From Pseudomonadota bacterium (GTDB lineage: Bacteria; Pseudomonadota; Gammaproteobacteria; Burkholderiales; Burkholderiaceae_C), in contig JAEWPH010000063.1 in NCBI GenBank assembly GCA_023460715.1, positions 1-40,851 of the forward strand: 40,851 nt of DNA, in the 5' to 3' direction. A model generated the notes under the pieces. That model had not been told where the DNA came from. It saw only the letters and a program-made list of their open reading frames with translations, and ran no database searches. Shown piece by piece: positions 8,071 to 16,684 of the stretch (the first letter of the stretch is position 1; each line of letters opens with the position of its first letter). The position numbers and the translations under genes were made by a program.

Positions 8071-9128
8071 GCTGCGGCCACCTTGCGGTCGGCCACCGCG
8101 GGCAGCAGCGCGGGGTTGAACACGCGGTCGGCGGCCGGCTTGCGCGCCAGGTTGAACACGGCCGCCACCTCGTCGATCTGCTGGGCCAGCACGGCGGGCT
8201 GCACCGCGCCCAGGCCGATGGACTGGGTCTCCGCCGTGGCGAGGTAGCGGCGCGTGATGCCCCAGCGCTCGCGCTCCACCTCCATGTTCAGGATGGGCTC
8301 GCGCGCCTTGATGGCGGCGAAGGCGGCGTCGGGCTGGGCGAGTGTTTCGCGCAGCGCGCGGTTGCTGGCGCGCAGGAAGGCCTGGGCCAGTTCGGGCCGC
8401 TCCTGCACCAGCTTGCCGCCCAGCACGGCATTGCCGTACAGGTTCAGGCCGGCCTTGCCGTACTCCAGCACGGAGAGGTCCTTGGGCGGCACGCGTGCGA
8501 ACAGCGAGACGGCGGAGTCGTGGAAGTACGTGGCGGCATCCACATCCCCGCGCACCATCACGTTGTCGCGCGCGCTGAAGTCGGTGGTCACCCAGTCAAA
8601 CAGCTCGGGCGGCGTCTTGAGCGCGCGGGCCACCATGGGCCAGCAGCGGCGCGTGGCCTCCACCGCCGCGGCGGCCACCTTCTTGCCCTTGAGCGACTGG
8701 AAGTCGGTGGTGATGCCGCGGTCCTTGCGGCCGATGATGACGAAGGGCGCGCGGTTGTAGTACTGGTAGATGGCCTGCACCGGCGTGTCGGGGTTCTGCG
8801 CATGGAACTCCACCAGCGAGCTGATGTCGCCCAGGCCCAGGTCGTAGGCGCCGCTGGCCACGCGCGTGATGGATGCGACCGAGCCCGCGCCCACGTCGAT
8901 GGACACATCCAGGCCCTCGTCCTTGTAGTAGCCCTGGGCCAGCGCCAGGAAGAAGGGCGAGGTCTGGCTGGTCACCCGGAAGTCGAGCGTGAATTTGAGC
9001 GGCGTGAGCGCGCCCTGGGCCCGCACCACGGCGGGGGCGGCCAGGCCGGCGGCTGCGGTGGCGGCCGTGGCGAGAGGGCCGGCGATCGGTGCGGCGAGGG
9101 CGGCGGAGAGAAAGTGGCGTCGTTGCAT
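8067..9128 (-). CDS. THI5/NMT1-like ABC substrate-binding protein (first copy)
   Basis: 353 residues with a twin-arginine-like export signal (QRRHFLSAALAAP) and an Ala-rich region ending near AVVRAQG. The body matches the SsuA/THI5 periplasmic binding family: PLKFTLDFRVTSQTSPFFLA, GYYKDEGLDV, VASGAYDLGLGD and MVRGDVDAAT. Relatives bind pyrimidine precursors, other nucleobase-like compounds or sulfonates. The frame stays open upstream to about 9716, but the signal peptide begins at the ATG at 9128. No permease or ATPase gene accompanies it; the importer at 14990-16584 may serve both binding proteins. Confidence 0.88.
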   Translation of the reverse strand: MQRRHFLSAALAAPIAGPLATAATAAAGLAAPAVVRAQGALTPLKFTLDFRVTSQTSPFFLALAQGYYKDEGLDVSIDVGAGSVASITRVASGAYDLGLGDISSLVEFHAQNPDTPVQAIYQYYNRAPFVIIGRKDRGITTDFQSLKGKKVAAAAVEATRRCWPMVARALKTPPELFDWVTTDFSARDNVMVRGDVDAATYFHDSAVSLFARVPPKDLSVLEYGKAGLNLYGNAVLGGKLVQERPELAQAFLRASNRALRETLAQPDAAFAAIKAREPILNMEVERERWGITRRYLATAETQSIGLGAVQPAVLAQQIDEVAAVFNLARKPAADRVFNPALLPAVADRKVAAA

Positions 9129-9230
9129 GGCGGAAGGCTCCGGTTCGGACAGGGGCCGGCCCGCGGGGCAGAGACCGCAGGGCCGGATCGAACTGAGCAA
9201 TTTCCGGGCGCCACCACGGTGTGGGTGGCA

Positions 9231-9526
9231 GCGCTGAACGCTTCTACTCGCCATGGGCTTTGCATGAAGCGTGCCGGGTCGTGATGCGGACGGCATTTCA
9301 GGGGAGTGCAGGCTTGCGGCAGCGCAATGCGTCGGCGCGCTGCGTGGGGCTGGGGCGCAATGCCGGTGCACGGCAGGGGCCTGGGTTGGTGCACGCGTTC
9401 GCCGTTTTGGGGAGTGCCTGCAGGGCGAACGGCGGAAACCCCGGGCAGCGGCTTCTCGGCACCGGAGCGCGTCGGGCTGGCGCGTGAATTGCTTGCCCAG
9501 CGACCAAGAGTAGAAGCGTTCAGCGC
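9231..9526. repeat. 296-bp segment bounded by perfect 19-bp inverted repeats
   Basis: GCGCTGAACGCTTCTACTC at 9231-9249 is matched exactly by its reverse complement at 9508-9526. No transposase frame lies between the arms and I find no convincing target-site duplication outside them. A MITE-like element, a duplicated fragment in opposite orientation, or paired regulatory sites are possible. Confidence 0.55.
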
Positions 9527-9570
9527 AGCTCCCTGGTGCGGCCCCGCACCGGGCGGGGTGGCGGGTCATT

Positions 9571-9653
9571 GCTCTTGAAGCCGGCGCCGGCGGCCGGTGC
9601 GCTCGCCCTTTGGGGGGCGGCGTTCCGCCCGGCGCCATCGTCCCTTCAAGAGC
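9571..9653. repeat. Nested inverted repeat in the leader of the second dioxygenase gene
   Basis: GCTCTTGAAG (9571-9580) pairs with CTTCAAGAGC (9644-9653); inside is a second stem GGGCGG-CGTT-CCGCCC (9615-9630), and GGCGCC blocks flank it. There is no U-run, so it is not a standard terminator. It could be a structured 5' leader or operator for the gene starting at 9710. Confidence 0.45.
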
Positions 9654-9709
9654 TCCGCCGTGCTGGCCTGTGCCGGCCGCGGGCCTTGGTTCATCGATGA
9701 GGAACCCTG

Positions 9710-10735
9710 ATGCCAACCGCCAACGCCCCTTCCGTTTACGAACCCTCCGTCGCGCCCGATGTCCTGGGCGAGCTTGAAAAGGAATCCCGCATGGGCGGAG
9801 CCCTGGACGGCGAAACCAGCACCCGCGAGGTGCGGCGCATCGACATCTCCGATTTCGAGCGGCGCAAGGAAGAGATCGCCGAACAGCTGTGGAGCGCCTC
9901 GGTGGACATCGGCTTCTTCCAGGTGACGAACCACGGCATTGCGCTGGACGATATCCGCGCCGCCTTTGCGCGCGCCGAGACCTTCTTCGAGCTGCCGCGC
10001 GAGACCAAGGCGCAGTGGCCGCTGGCGCGCAATGCCGGGTGGGAGCACAAGGCGCAGATCCGCCCGTCCACGCGCACGCCCGATCAGAAGGAGTCCTACC
10101 AGGTCACGCGCCCGCGCATGGACGGCCTGTGGCCCACCGAAGCCGAACTCCCCGGCTTCCGCGAGGCCACGCTGGCCTTCGAGCGCCAGTGCTGGGATGT
10201 GGCCATGCGCCTGCTGTCGTGCTTTGCCTGGAAGATGGGCTTCGATGCGGAGTTCTTCACCCGTGCGCACGACCCGTCGGTGCCCGCCTACCAGAGCACG
10301 CTGCGCATGCTGCATTACTTCGCCGTCGACCCGGCGCTGAAGGCCGAACTGGGCCTGTGGCGCGCCGGTGCGCACACCGACTTCGACTGCCTCACGCTGC
10401 TGTTCCAGCGCCCCGGCCAGGGCGGCCTGCAGGTGCTGCCGGGCAAGGAGGCTGAAGGCCGCCAATGGACCAGCGTGGAGCCGGCCGAAGGCGTGATCAC
10501 CTGCAACATCGGCGACATGCTCACGCGCTGGAGCGACGACCAGCTGCCCAGCAACTTCCACCGCGTGCGCAACCCGCTGCCGCACGAGTACCAGGGTGCG
10601 CGCTACAGCCTGGCGTTCTTCGCGCAGGCCAACGAGGACGCGCTGATCGAAGGCCCGGCGAAGAAGTACCCGCCCATCACGGGGGCCGAATACCTGCGCC
10701 AGCGCATCAGCGCCAACTTCTCCAATCGGTATTGA
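9710..10735 (+). CDS. Isopenicillin N synthase-family dioxygenase (second copy)
   Basis: 341 residues. Iron ligands H222-x-D224 (AHTDFD) and H284 (NFHRVRN) and the co-substrate pair R298-x-S300 (RYSLAFF) are all intact, so it should be active. The N-terminal domain has SVDIGFFQVTNHGI. An AGGAA ribosome site lies 7-8 bases before the ATG. It is clearly related to the oxygenase at 6513 but has a ~40-residue N-terminal extension. It is transcribed away from the binding protein-deaminase-oxygenase set and ends before a bidirectional terminator. Substrate unknown. Confidence 0.9.
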   Translation: MPTANAPSVYEPSVAPDVLGELEKESRMGGALDGETSTREVRRIDISDFERRKEEIAEQLWSASVDIGFFQVTNHGIALDDIRAAFARAETFFELPRETKAQWPLARNAGWEHKAQIRPSTRTPDQKESYQVTRPRMDGLWPTEAELPGFREATLAFERQCWDVAMRLLSCFAWKMGFDAEFFTRAHDPSVPAYQSTLRMLHYFAVDPALKAELGLWRAGAHTDFDCLTLLFQRPGQGGLQVLPGKEAEGRQWTSVEPAEGVITCNIGDMLTRWSDDQLPSNFHRVRNPLPHEYQGARYSLAFFAQANEDALIEGPAKKYPPITGAEYLRQRISANFSNRY

Positions 10736-10740
10736 GTCAA

Positions 10741-10800
10741 ATCGGTCGCAAGCGCTTATGGAGTAAGCGCATAAAGCTATCTAAAGCATAGCATTGTAGG
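10741..10800 (-). repeat. Dispersed palindromic repeat, copy B
   Basis: Contains the stem GCGCTTA-TGGAG-TAAGCGC (10752-10770) followed by an AGCTAT block, the reverse orientation relative to copy A. It sits just 3' of the second dioxygenase gene. Confidence 0.55.
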
Positions 10801-10838
10801 TAAACTGCGGAGCGGGGCCAGCACGCGCAGGCCCCCAC

Positions 10839-10865
10839 AAAAAAAGCCGGCAATGCCGGCTTTTT
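10839..10865. terminator. Bidirectional rho-independent terminator
   Basis: Stem AAAAAGCCGGC-AAT-GCCGGCTTTTT, with A-run on one side and T-run on the other, between the convergent dioxygenase (plus) and RRM-protein (minus) genes. It should end both transcripts. Confidence 0.9.
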
Positions 10866-10908
10866 CATGGGGAGAGCGTCTGCGTCCACGGAGGACGCTG
10901 GCCCGGGC

Positions 10909-11226
10909 TCAGTAGCTGCTGCGGCCGCCGCGGTAGCCACCACCACCGTTGCCTCCGCCGAAGCCGCCGGAGCGCGGCTCCATCGGGCGGGCCAGGTTCA
11001 CCGTCAGCGCCCGGCCGTCCACCGACTGGCCGTGCAGGCCCTGGATGGCGGCTTGCGCTTCGGCAGCCGTGCCCATTTCGACAAAGCCGAAGCCCTTGGA
11101 GCGGCCGGTGTCGCGCTCCATCATGACCTTGGCGGACTGCACGTCGCCGTACGCGGTGAATTGCTGCAGCAGCGTGTCGTCGCGCATCGCATAGGAGAGG
11201 TTGCCCACGTAGAGTTTGTTGTCCAT
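10909..11226 (-). CDS. Glycine-rich RRM RNA-binding protein
   Basis: 105 residues. One RNA recognition motif at residues 1-80 with RNP2 LYVGNL (5-10) and RNP1 KGFGFVEM, then a short Gly/Arg tail (GGFGGGNGGGGYRGG). Bacterial proteins of this form bind single-stranded RNA and are often induced by cold. It is followed in the same direction by a bidirectional terminator and preceded by infA 79 bases upstream, so both may belong to a translation or cold-adaptation unit (inference). Confidence 0.92.
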   Translation of the reverse strand: MDNKLYVGNLSYAMRDDTLLQQFTAYGDVQSAKVMMERDTGRSKGFGFVEMGTAAEAQAAIQGLHGQSVDGRALTVNLARPMEPRSGGFGGGNGGGGYRGGRSSY

Positions 11227-11305
11227 GAATTTCTTTCGGAAGGTGAATGCGCCGCCTCCACCCAGGGAGGCAGCTGAAAAAGAGAGGGAGCCGGGCGCGA
11301 TGCGC

Positions 11306-11569
11306 TCAGCGGGCGCCGGGGCGCGCGGGCGGGCGTGGGCCGGTGCGGGCCTCGATGTGGCGGAAGGTCAGGCGGCCCTTGTTCAGGTCGTAGGGCGAGA
11401 GCTCCAGCGACACACGGTCGCCGGCCAGCACGCGGATGCGGTGCTTGCGCATCTTGCCGCCGGCGTAGGCCACCAGCTGGTGGCCGTTTTCCAGGGTGAC
11501 GCGAAAGCGCGAATCGGGCAGCACTTCGTCGACCTTGCCTTGCATTTCAATCAGTTCTTCTTTGGCCAT
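11306..11569 (-). CDS. infA: Translation initiation factor IF-1
   Basis: 87 residues. The S1-type OB fold is plain: [54 protein letters not shown]-1 blocks the ribosomal A site during initiation. The protein is about 15 residues longer than the usual 72, from a basic Pro/Arg tail ([14 protein letters not shown]). In most beta-proteobacteria an infA lies in the ribosomal-protein operon; this copy has no ribosomal neighbours, so it is probably an additional IF-1. An AGGAG-like site (AAGGAGCCCTC before ATG) supports the start. Confidence 0.93.
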   Translation of the reverse strand: MAKEELIEMQGKVDEVLPDSRFRVTLENGHQLVAYAGGKMRKHRIRVLAGDRVSLELSPYDLNKGRLTFRHIEARTGPRPPARPGAR

Positions 11570-11609
11570 GAGGGCTCCTTTGGGTTCGGTGTTGTGGAGG
11601 CCGCGCGGC

Positions 11610-11822
11610 TCAGGCGGGCTGGGTAGCCATGGCCATGGCGTGCCCCTGGGCCTGTGCATAGTGCAGGGCGCCGATGGGGCAGGCAAAGCGCGGAACGAAG
11701 CGGAAGATGCGGTCGTGCATGCCGCGGCGCAGGGACACGGAAGCGAGGTAATCGCCCGTGTCCGAGATCTTGGCGAGGGGGGTGACAAGGTACTTGCCCA
11801 CCACCCGGGTGTCAGGGTGCAT
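11610..11822 (-). CDS. Small conserved protein of unknown function
   Basis: 70 residues, sequence running [28 protein letters not shown] to [21 protein letters not shown]. This resembles short proteins that I recall as common in Burkholderiales near cold-shock and RNA-binding genes, but I cannot name a domain. It lacks a signal peptide and membrane segment. The ribosome site is weak. It lies 40 bases upstream of infA in the same direction, so it may head a small operon with infA and the RRM gene. Confidence 0.62.
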   Translation of the reverse strand: MHPDTRVVGKYLVTPLAKISDTGDYLASVSLRRGMHDRIFRFVPRFACPIGALHYAQAQGHAMAMATQPA

Positions 11823-12196
11823 TGCAGAGAAAAGTCGTGCGGCGCTGCGCCACAGAGGGGCCAGCGTCGGGGGATGAGGGAAATCGGCGCGCTGCGCCGG
11901 CGGGCGACCGAAGTCGAACGGTGCCGCTCCGAAACGGGGAGGAGGGGCGGGATGGGCTCGGGGCTGGAGGATGACGGCCGACCGGACTGCGTTCGCAGTG
12001 GAGTGGGCGCAGGCCGTGGAGGTGTCAGAACCGTCGGCGTGTCAGGCGAGCACTGCGATAGCGAGCAAAGCGCAGGGCAAGGCCACAGTGTAGTCGATCG
12101 CTGAAAATCGCGCTGGGAGTGTGGCGCCGCGTCCACGGGGGCGCCACAGCGAAGGGTTCCCTGCTAGGCTGGGTTCTTTCGCATGGAAGGCTTCAG
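11823..12196. other. Divergent intergenic region with a hairpin
   Basis: 374 bases without a supportable gene. It contains a 9-bp perfect inverted repeat at 12120-12148 and presumably the promoters of the minus-strand infA group and the plus-strand small gene at 12197. Confidence 0.4.
12120..12148. repeat. 9-bp inverted repeat (hairpin)
   Basis: TGTGGCGCC (12120-12128) and GGCGCCACA (12140-12148) around an 11-base loop, about 50 bases before the start of the gene at 12197. There is no U-run; an operator or leader structure is possible. Confidence 0.45.
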
Positions 12197-12415
12197 ATGA
12201 ACCTCTCGCCCATCTCCGAGATTCGCCGTGGCGAGCTGCGCACCGCACTCCCCGGCGTCGAACAGTCGCTGGCACAGCGCCGTGCCGGTGACATCGACGA
12301 AATCATGATCGAGGAACTGATCGACCTGTCCTGGCTGGAGTGGAATGCGGGCACGCTGCGCGTCACTGCCACCGGAAAAAACATCCTGCTGCAGATGCAG
12401 CCGCCGCGCTACTGA
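12197..12415 (+). CDS. Small hypothetical protein
   Basis: 72 residues beginning MNLSPISEIRRGEL, with an acidic helix-like middle (DIDEIMIEELIDLSWLEW) and C-terminal VTATGKNILLQM. A GGAAGG ribosome site precedes the ATG at 12197; the open frame extends upstream to 12119 but lacks such a site. The C-terminal part reads like a small winged-helix end, but this is weak. No function is recognised. It converges on the isomerase-like gene. Confidence 0.6.
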   Translation: MNLSPISEIRRGELRTALPGVEQSLAQRRAGDIDEIMIEELIDLSWLEWNAGTLRVTATGKNILLQMQPPRY

Positions 12416-12467
12416 CGGCCGGCGCAACGCGCGGCCCTTCGGTCAAGGGCCGAGGTGCCCGCTGCCG

Positions 12468-13268
12468 CTACGGCGCGCGGCGCGGCAGCCATCCCAGGCC
12501 GTCCTGCGTGGCCCGCGGTGCGGCCCCGCGGGCGGGCCGGTATTCGCAGCCAACCCAGCCGTCGTAGCCCAGGCCGTCCAGCAGTTCGAAGAGGTAGGGA
12601 TAGTTCACCTCGCCGACATCGGGCTCATGGCGTTCCGGCACGCCCGCGATCTGCACGTGAGCCACGCGCCCCGTGGGCAGGTACTGGCGGATCTTGCTGG
12701 CCAGGTCGCCTTCGCTGATCTGGCAGTGGTAGAGGTCCATCTGCACGCGGACGTTGGGCGCACCGATCTCCGCCACCAGCGCATGGGCCTGCGCCTGGCG
12801 CCCCACGAAGAAGCCCGGCATGTCCCGCGCATTGATGGGCTCCAGCAGGATCTGGATGCCGTGCGGCGCGGCCTGCGCCGCGGCGTGGCGCATGTTGGCC
12901 ACGTAGGTGGCATGCACCTCGGCCGCCGCGGCCCCGGGCGGCACGATGCCTGCGACGACGTGGATGCGCGGGCACTGCAGTGTGCGCGCGTAGTCCAGTG
13001 CTAGCGCAATGCCGTCGCGGAACTCGCCCTCCCGCCCCGGGTGGCAGGCCGTGCCCCGCTCGCCGGCGTCCCAGTCGCCCGGCGGCGCGTTGAACAGCAC
13101 CTGCTGCAATCCGGCATCGCGCAGGCGCTGGCCGATCTCCTGCGCCGGCCAGGCGTAGGGGAAGAGGCACTCCACCCCCTGGAAGCCGTCGGCGGCAGCG
13201 GCCGCAAACCGGTCAAGGAAGGGCAGGTCGTTGTAGAGCAGCGAAACGTTGGCGGCGAAGCGGGGCAT
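12468..13268 (-). CDS. Hydroxypyruvate isomerase-family TIM-barrel enzyme
   Basis: 266 residues of the xylose-isomerase-like TIM barrel. The start [21 protein letters not shown], the [14 protein letters not shown] segment, QMDLYHCQ and [21 protein letters not shown] are typical of Hyi/OtnI enzymes. The E and D/H residues in these strands are the metal ligands. Relatives isomerise hydroxypyruvate with tartronate semialdehyde, or 2-oxotetronate. The frame is open far upstream, through the patatin gene, but homology begins at the ATG at 13268. Its start is only four bases after the patatin stop, so they are cotranscribed. No glyoxylate carboligase or tartronate reductase gene is nearby. Confidence 0.85.
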   Translation of the reverse strand: MPRFAANVSLLYNDLPFLDRFAAAAADGFQGVECLFPYAWPAQEIGQRLRDAGLQQVLFNAPPGDWDAGERGTACHPGREGEFRDGIALALDYARTLQCPRIHVVAGIVPPGAAAAEVHATYVANMRHAAAQAAPHGIQILLEPINARDMPGFFVGRQAQAHALVAEIGAPNVRVQMDLYHCQISEGDLASKIRQYLPTGRVAHVQIAGVPERHEPDVGEVNYPYLFELLDGLGYDGWVGCEYRPARGAAPRATQDGLGWLPRRAP

Positions 13269-13272
13269 GGCG

Positions 13273-14325
13273 TCAGCGCGGAGCGGTGCAGGACGAAGTG
13301 TCCACGCCCGCCATGCCGGCGAGCTTCTGCAGTCGGGAGCGGTTCTCCAGACAGGCCTGGTACTGCGTTTCCTGTACCTGCTGGCGTGCCAGTTGCGCGG
13401 CCTGGGCGCGTTCGGCCTGCAGCCGCGCGATGCGCTCGCGGATCTGCGGCATGGCGGCCAGAGCGGCCTTCTCGCCTTCCAGGATGGCATTGGCGCGCTG
13501 CGCGAAATCGGTGGGTCCGATGTCCAGCACCTTGGGGCGGATGATGACGTCGGCGCGGGCCAGTTCGGCCTGGCCCAGCTTCTGGCCCATGATGGCGATG
13601 CTCTGGCCCACGGTGCCCAGCAGACCGCTGGGCGATGCACCCCGCGCCTTGTTGGAGATGTCGACGGCCACGACGATGTCGGCACCCAGCTGGCGCGCGG
13701 CGTCCACCGGAACGGGGCTGACGATGCCGCCATCCACGTAGTGGTAGGCGCCGATGGCGACCGGCTGGAACACGCCGGGCACGCTGCTGGAGGCACGCAC
13801 GGCCTGGCCGGTGTTGCCGCGCGAGAACACGGTCCGTTCGCCATCCTCCAACCGCGCGGAGACGGCCACGAAGGGCTTGGCCAGCTGTTCCAGCGGCTTG
13901 CGGCGCACCTGTTCGTTCACGTAGTCCTGCAGCTTCTGGCCCAGCACGAGGCCGCCGGAGGAGAACTGCAGGTCGCGGATCTGGGTCTCGTCCAGCGCCA
14001 CGGCCTTTTCCTGCAGCTCGAAGGCGTTCATGCCGCTGGCATACAGGGCCCCCACCACGCTGCCGGCGCTGGTGCCCGCCACGGTGGCCGGGGTCAGGCC
14101 GTTGGCCTCCAGCATCTTGATCACCCCGATGTGGGCGAAGCCCTTGGCAGCGCCCCCGCCCAGGGCGAGGCCGATGCGCACCGGCGCAGCCCCTTCGGCC
14201 GCTGCGGAGGTGGGCGCGGAAGGGGCGGCAGCCAGCGGTGCGCTCGCTGGCGGGTTGCTGCCGCAGGCCGCGAGGCCCGCGCATGCCACATACGCCAGCC
14301 GGCGCCAAAAGACTGTCAACCGCAT
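13273..14325 (-). CDS. Patatin-like phospholipase, predicted lipoprotein
   Basis: 350 residues with an N-terminal lipobox (LAAC, C21), then an Ala/Pro-rich linker. The patatin domain follows: oxyanion loop G56-G-G58 ([15 protein letters not shown]), nucleophile S86 in GTSAG, and D198 of the catalytic dyad in DGG. It is therefore probably an active lipid hydrolase anchored to the envelope. The C-terminal ~80 residues are Ala/Gln/Arg-rich and predicted helical, possibly coiled coil. It is unlike the RssA type in carrying this tail. It is translated just ahead of the isomerase-like gene. Confidence 0.9.
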   Translation of the reverse strand: MRLTVFWRRLAYVACAGLAACGSNPPASAPLAAAPSAPTSAAAEGAAPVRIGLALGGGAAKGFAHIGVIKMLEANGLTPATVAGTSAGSVVGALYASGMNAFELQEKAVALDETQIRDLQFSSGGLVLGQKLQDYVNEQVRRKPLEQLAKPFVAVSARLEDGERTVFSRGNTGQAVRASSSVPGVFQPVAIGAYHYVDGGIVSPVPVDAARQLGADIVVAVDISNKARGASPSGLLGTVGQSIAIMGQKLGQAELARADVIIRPKVLDIGPTDFAQRANAILEGEKAALAAMPQIRERIARLQAERAQAAQLARQQVQETQYQACLENRSRLQKLAGMAGVDTSSCTAPR

Positions 14326-14404
14326 GCTGAGATCCTGCTGTCCACGGGGCCGGCAGTATAGCGGCGGGCCCCCGGGGCGGGGCGGGCGGCATCGGGCCCG
14401 GCGC

Positions 14405-14881
14405 TCAGCGCCAGAAGTCGCGGTGCACCGCGGTGATGGCTTCCTGCAGCGCCGGCACCGGCCCGGTCACCTCCGTGGCGCGCTGTCCGCTGGCGAAGAC
14501 TGTGCGGCAGGGCAGGCTGAGCGTGGGGTTCTCCGGGTGGTTGCCGGTCAGCGCCAGCAGGGCGGCTTCTTCGGCTCCGTACAGCACGTGCCCGATGCCC
14601 GCCCAGTAGATCGTGCCTGCGCACATCGCGCAGGGCTCGAAGGTGGTGACCAGGGTGCACTGGGCCAGGTATGCGCCCGGGTAGTTCGCGGCGGCAGAGC
14701 GCGCCAGCGTGCTTTCGGCGTGGTTCACGGTGTCGATGTTGCCCTGCTCGGCCAGCACGGTCTCGCCGTCCGGCGCCACCAGCAGGGCGCCGAACGGGTG
14801 GCGGCCCATGCCCAGGGCGCGCTGCGCCACCGCGTTGGCGCGGCGCAGGTGGCGTTCGATCTGATCAGCTGTGAGGAGCAT
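14405..14881 (-). CDS. Nucleoside/nucleobase deaminase (second copy)
   Basis: 158 residues from the ATG at 14881. Zinc and catalytic residues H54-A-E56 and C84/C87 in EPCAMCAG are present, followed by IYWAGIGHVLYG. This parallels the deaminase at 7561 (HAE, PCVMC, IFWANIGRVVYG), and both accompany a THI5-like binding protein. The frame extends upstream to 14959, but the extra residues show no homology-like pattern. It is the last gene of the binding protein-ATPase-permease-deaminase set, 108 bases after the permease. The substrate is probably an aminated heterocycle taken up by that importer (inference). Confidence 0.86.
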   Translation of the reverse strand: MLLTADQIERHLRRANAVAQRALGMGRHPFGALLVAPDGETVLAEQGNIDTVNHAESTLARSAAANYPGAYLAQCTLVTTFEPCAMCAGTIYWAGIGHVLYGAEEAALLALTGNHPENPTLSLPCRTVFASGQRATEVTGPVPALQEAITAVHRDFWR

Positions 14882-14989
14882 GGTTCTCTGTCTCGAGGGC
14901 GCCCGGCAAGGCTGGTGATCTTCCACCCCGGCGCGGCGCAAGCGAGGGATGCCGAGCAAGGGCCGCCCCGCAGCGCCGCAGGGGGATGC

Positions 14990-15763
14990 TCACTGATTCG
15001 ATCCGCGGTGGGCCCAGCCGGTGGTGTGTTTTTCGAGCACGCTGAACAGTTCGTACATCACCATGGCCATGGCGCCCACCACCATCAGCCCGGCGAAGGC
15101 CAGGCCCATCTGCATGGACGAGCCGGCCGAGATCAGCAGGTAGCCGATGCCCTCGTTGGCGGCGGTCATCTCGCTCACCGTGGTGCCCACGAAGGCCAGC
15201 GTGATGGCGACCTTGAGCGAGCCGTAGAAGTAGGGCAGCGAGCGCGGCATGCCCACCTTGACCAGCACGTCCCAGCGCTTGGCGCCCAGCACGCGCAGCA
15301 CGTCTTCCAGTTCGGGCTCCAGGGTGGCCAGGCCAGTGGCGATGTTCACCATGATCGGGAAGAAGCTGATGAGGAAGGCCGTGAGGATGGCCGGCCCCAC
15401 GCCGATGCCGAACCACACGACCAGGATGGGCACGAAGGCGGCCTTGGGCAGGGCGTTGAAAGCGGTCATCAAAGGATAGACGGCGGCGTACGCCAGGCGC
15501 GACGAGCCGATGAGAAAGCCCAGTAGCACGCCGACCACGATGGCGATGCCGAAGCCCGCCATGGTGACCCAGAAGGTGCGCCAGGCATGGCCGGCGATGA
15601 TCCACTTGAACTCGACGAACTGGTTCCAGATCGCGAGCGGGCTGGGGAAGATGAACTCCGAGACGCTGAAGCCTGCGCAGATCACCTGCCACAGCACGAT
15701 CACGGCGAACAGCAGGACCCACGGCGACCAGCGCTCGACCTGTTTGCGATGTTGCACATTCAT
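14990..15763 (-). CDS. ABC transporter permease (SsuC/ThiX-like)
   Basis: 257 residues with about six membrane helices. The cytoplasmic EAA-type loop appears as ELEDVLRVLGAKRWDVLVKVGMPRSLPYFYGSLKVA, the contact with the ATPase. Family: BPD_transp_1, as found in sulfonate, taurine and pyrimidine-precursor importers. The ATG at 15763 overlaps the ATPase stop by four bases. Only one permease is encoded, so it would act as a homodimer. Confidence 0.9.
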   Translation of the reverse strand: MNVQHRKQVERWSPWVLLFAVIVLWQVICAGFSVSEFIFPSPLAIWNQFVEFKWIIAGHAWRTFWVTMAGFGIAIVVGVLLGFLIGSSRLAYAAVYPLMTAFNALPKAAFVPILVVWFGIGVGPAILTAFLISFFPIMVNIATGLATLEPELEDVLRVLGAKRWDVLVKVGMPRSLPYFYGSLKVAITLAFVGTTVSEMTAANEGIGYLLISAGSSMQMGLAFAGLMVVGAMAMVMYELFSVLEKHTTGWAHRGSNQ

Positions 15764-16584
15764 TGCGTGATCTCCCCGCCGGACTTGCGCAGGGCGCCGA
15801 TATGGCCCCGCAGCTCCAGCACGATGTCCGTGAATTCCTTGGTGTAGGTGAGCTCCAGCTCGCGGGGGCGCGGCAGTTCGATGTCGCGCTTGACGACGAA
15901 GCGCCCCGGGCTCTTGCTCATCACGTACACGGTGTCGGCCAGGAAGACGCTCTCGCGCAGGTCGTGCGTGACCAGGATGACGTTGAACTGCTGCTCGGCC
16001 TGCAGGTCGCGCAGGATGCACCACAGCTCTTCGCGGGTGAAGGCATCGAGCGCGCCAAAGGGTTCGTCCAGCAGCAGCATCTTGGGCTCGTGGATCAGCG
16101 CACGGCAGATGCTGGCGCGCTGCTGCATGCCACCCGAGAGCTGCCACGGGAACTTGTCTTCATAGCCGCCCAGGCCCACCTTCTGCAGCAGGGCGCGGGC
16201 GCGGTCCACATATTCCTTGCGCCGGGCCTTGAACTGCGAGCGGTGCGGCTCGACGATCTCCAGCGGCAGCAGCACGTTGTCCACGGTGGTGCGCCAGGGC
16301 AGCAGCGACGGCGCCTGGAAGGCCATGCCGGAGATCTTGAGCGGCCCCGTCACCGGCTGGCCGTCGATGCGGATCTTGCCCATCGACGGCATCTTCAGGC
16401 CGGTGGCCAGTTTCATGAAGGTGGACTTGCCGCAGCCGGAGGGGCCGACGATGGCGATGAATTCGCCGGGCCGCACCTGCAGGTTGATGGCCTCCACGGC
16501 GAAGTGGTTCTGGGCGAGCAGCTCGTCGTTGTAGGCGAGCCAGACATCGCGAAAGTCCACGAAGAAGTTTTCGTCGGCCTGCAT
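15760..16584 (-). CDS. ABC transporter ATP-binding protein (SsuB/ThiZ-like)
   Basis: 274 residues. Walker A GPSGCGKS at 47-54 (K53), Q-loop Q90, signature LSGGMQ at 149-154, Walker B MLLLDEP at 169-175 and switch H207 are all intact. It powers import through the permease encoded next, with which it overlaps by ATGA. It lies 135 bases downstream of the binding-protein gene; the gap holds a strong hairpin and repeat copy C. Confidence 0.93.
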   Translation of the reverse strand: MQADENFFVDFRDVWLAYNDELLAQNHFAVEAINLQVRPGEFIAIVGPSGCGKSTFMKLATGLKMPSMGKIRIDGQPVTGPLKISGMAFQAPSLLPWRTTVDNVLLPLEIVEPHRSQFKARRKEYVDRARALLQKVGLGGYEDKFPWQLSGGMQQRASICRALIHEPKMLLLDEPFGALDAFTREELWCILRDLQAEQQFNVILVTHDLRESVFLADTVYVMSKSPGRFVVKRDIELPRPRELELTYTKEFTDIVLELRGHIGALRKSGGEITQ

Positions 16585-16603
16585 GGGGTTATGGGTCCAA
16601 TGT

Positions 16604-16651
16604 GCCTCTGGCGCTTATGCAATAAGCGCAAGCAGCTATTAAATGAGGAGC
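16604..16651 (-). repeat. Dispersed palindromic repeat, copy C
   Basis: GCCTCTG then stem GCGCTTAT-GCA-ATAAGCGC (16611-16629) then AAGCAGCTATTAAATGAGGAGC. It is the best-conserved copy in the window and lies inside the importer operon, between the binding-protein and ATPase genes. Confidence 0.65.
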
Positions 16652-16684
16652 AAAGAGGCGCGGCGGCCTCTGCCCGTCCGCGGG

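Larger units (their letters stand above)
9129..9709. other. Large divergent intergenic region with inverted repeats
   Basis: 581 bases between the binding-protein gene and the second dioxygenase gene. I see no credible gene in it. It contains a widely spaced 19-bp inverted repeat and a compact hairpin-rich block, listed separately, and must also hold two divergent promoters, which I cannot pinpoint. Confidence 0.5.

Noticed and set aside
10839..10865. Possible riboswitch near the RRM gene
   Set aside because: The structure is a simple GC stem with flanking A and T runs, fully explained as a bidirectional terminator.
13269..13844. Upstream extension of the isomerase-like frame
   Set aside because: It overlaps the patatin gene in another frame and the TIM-barrel homology begins at 13268.
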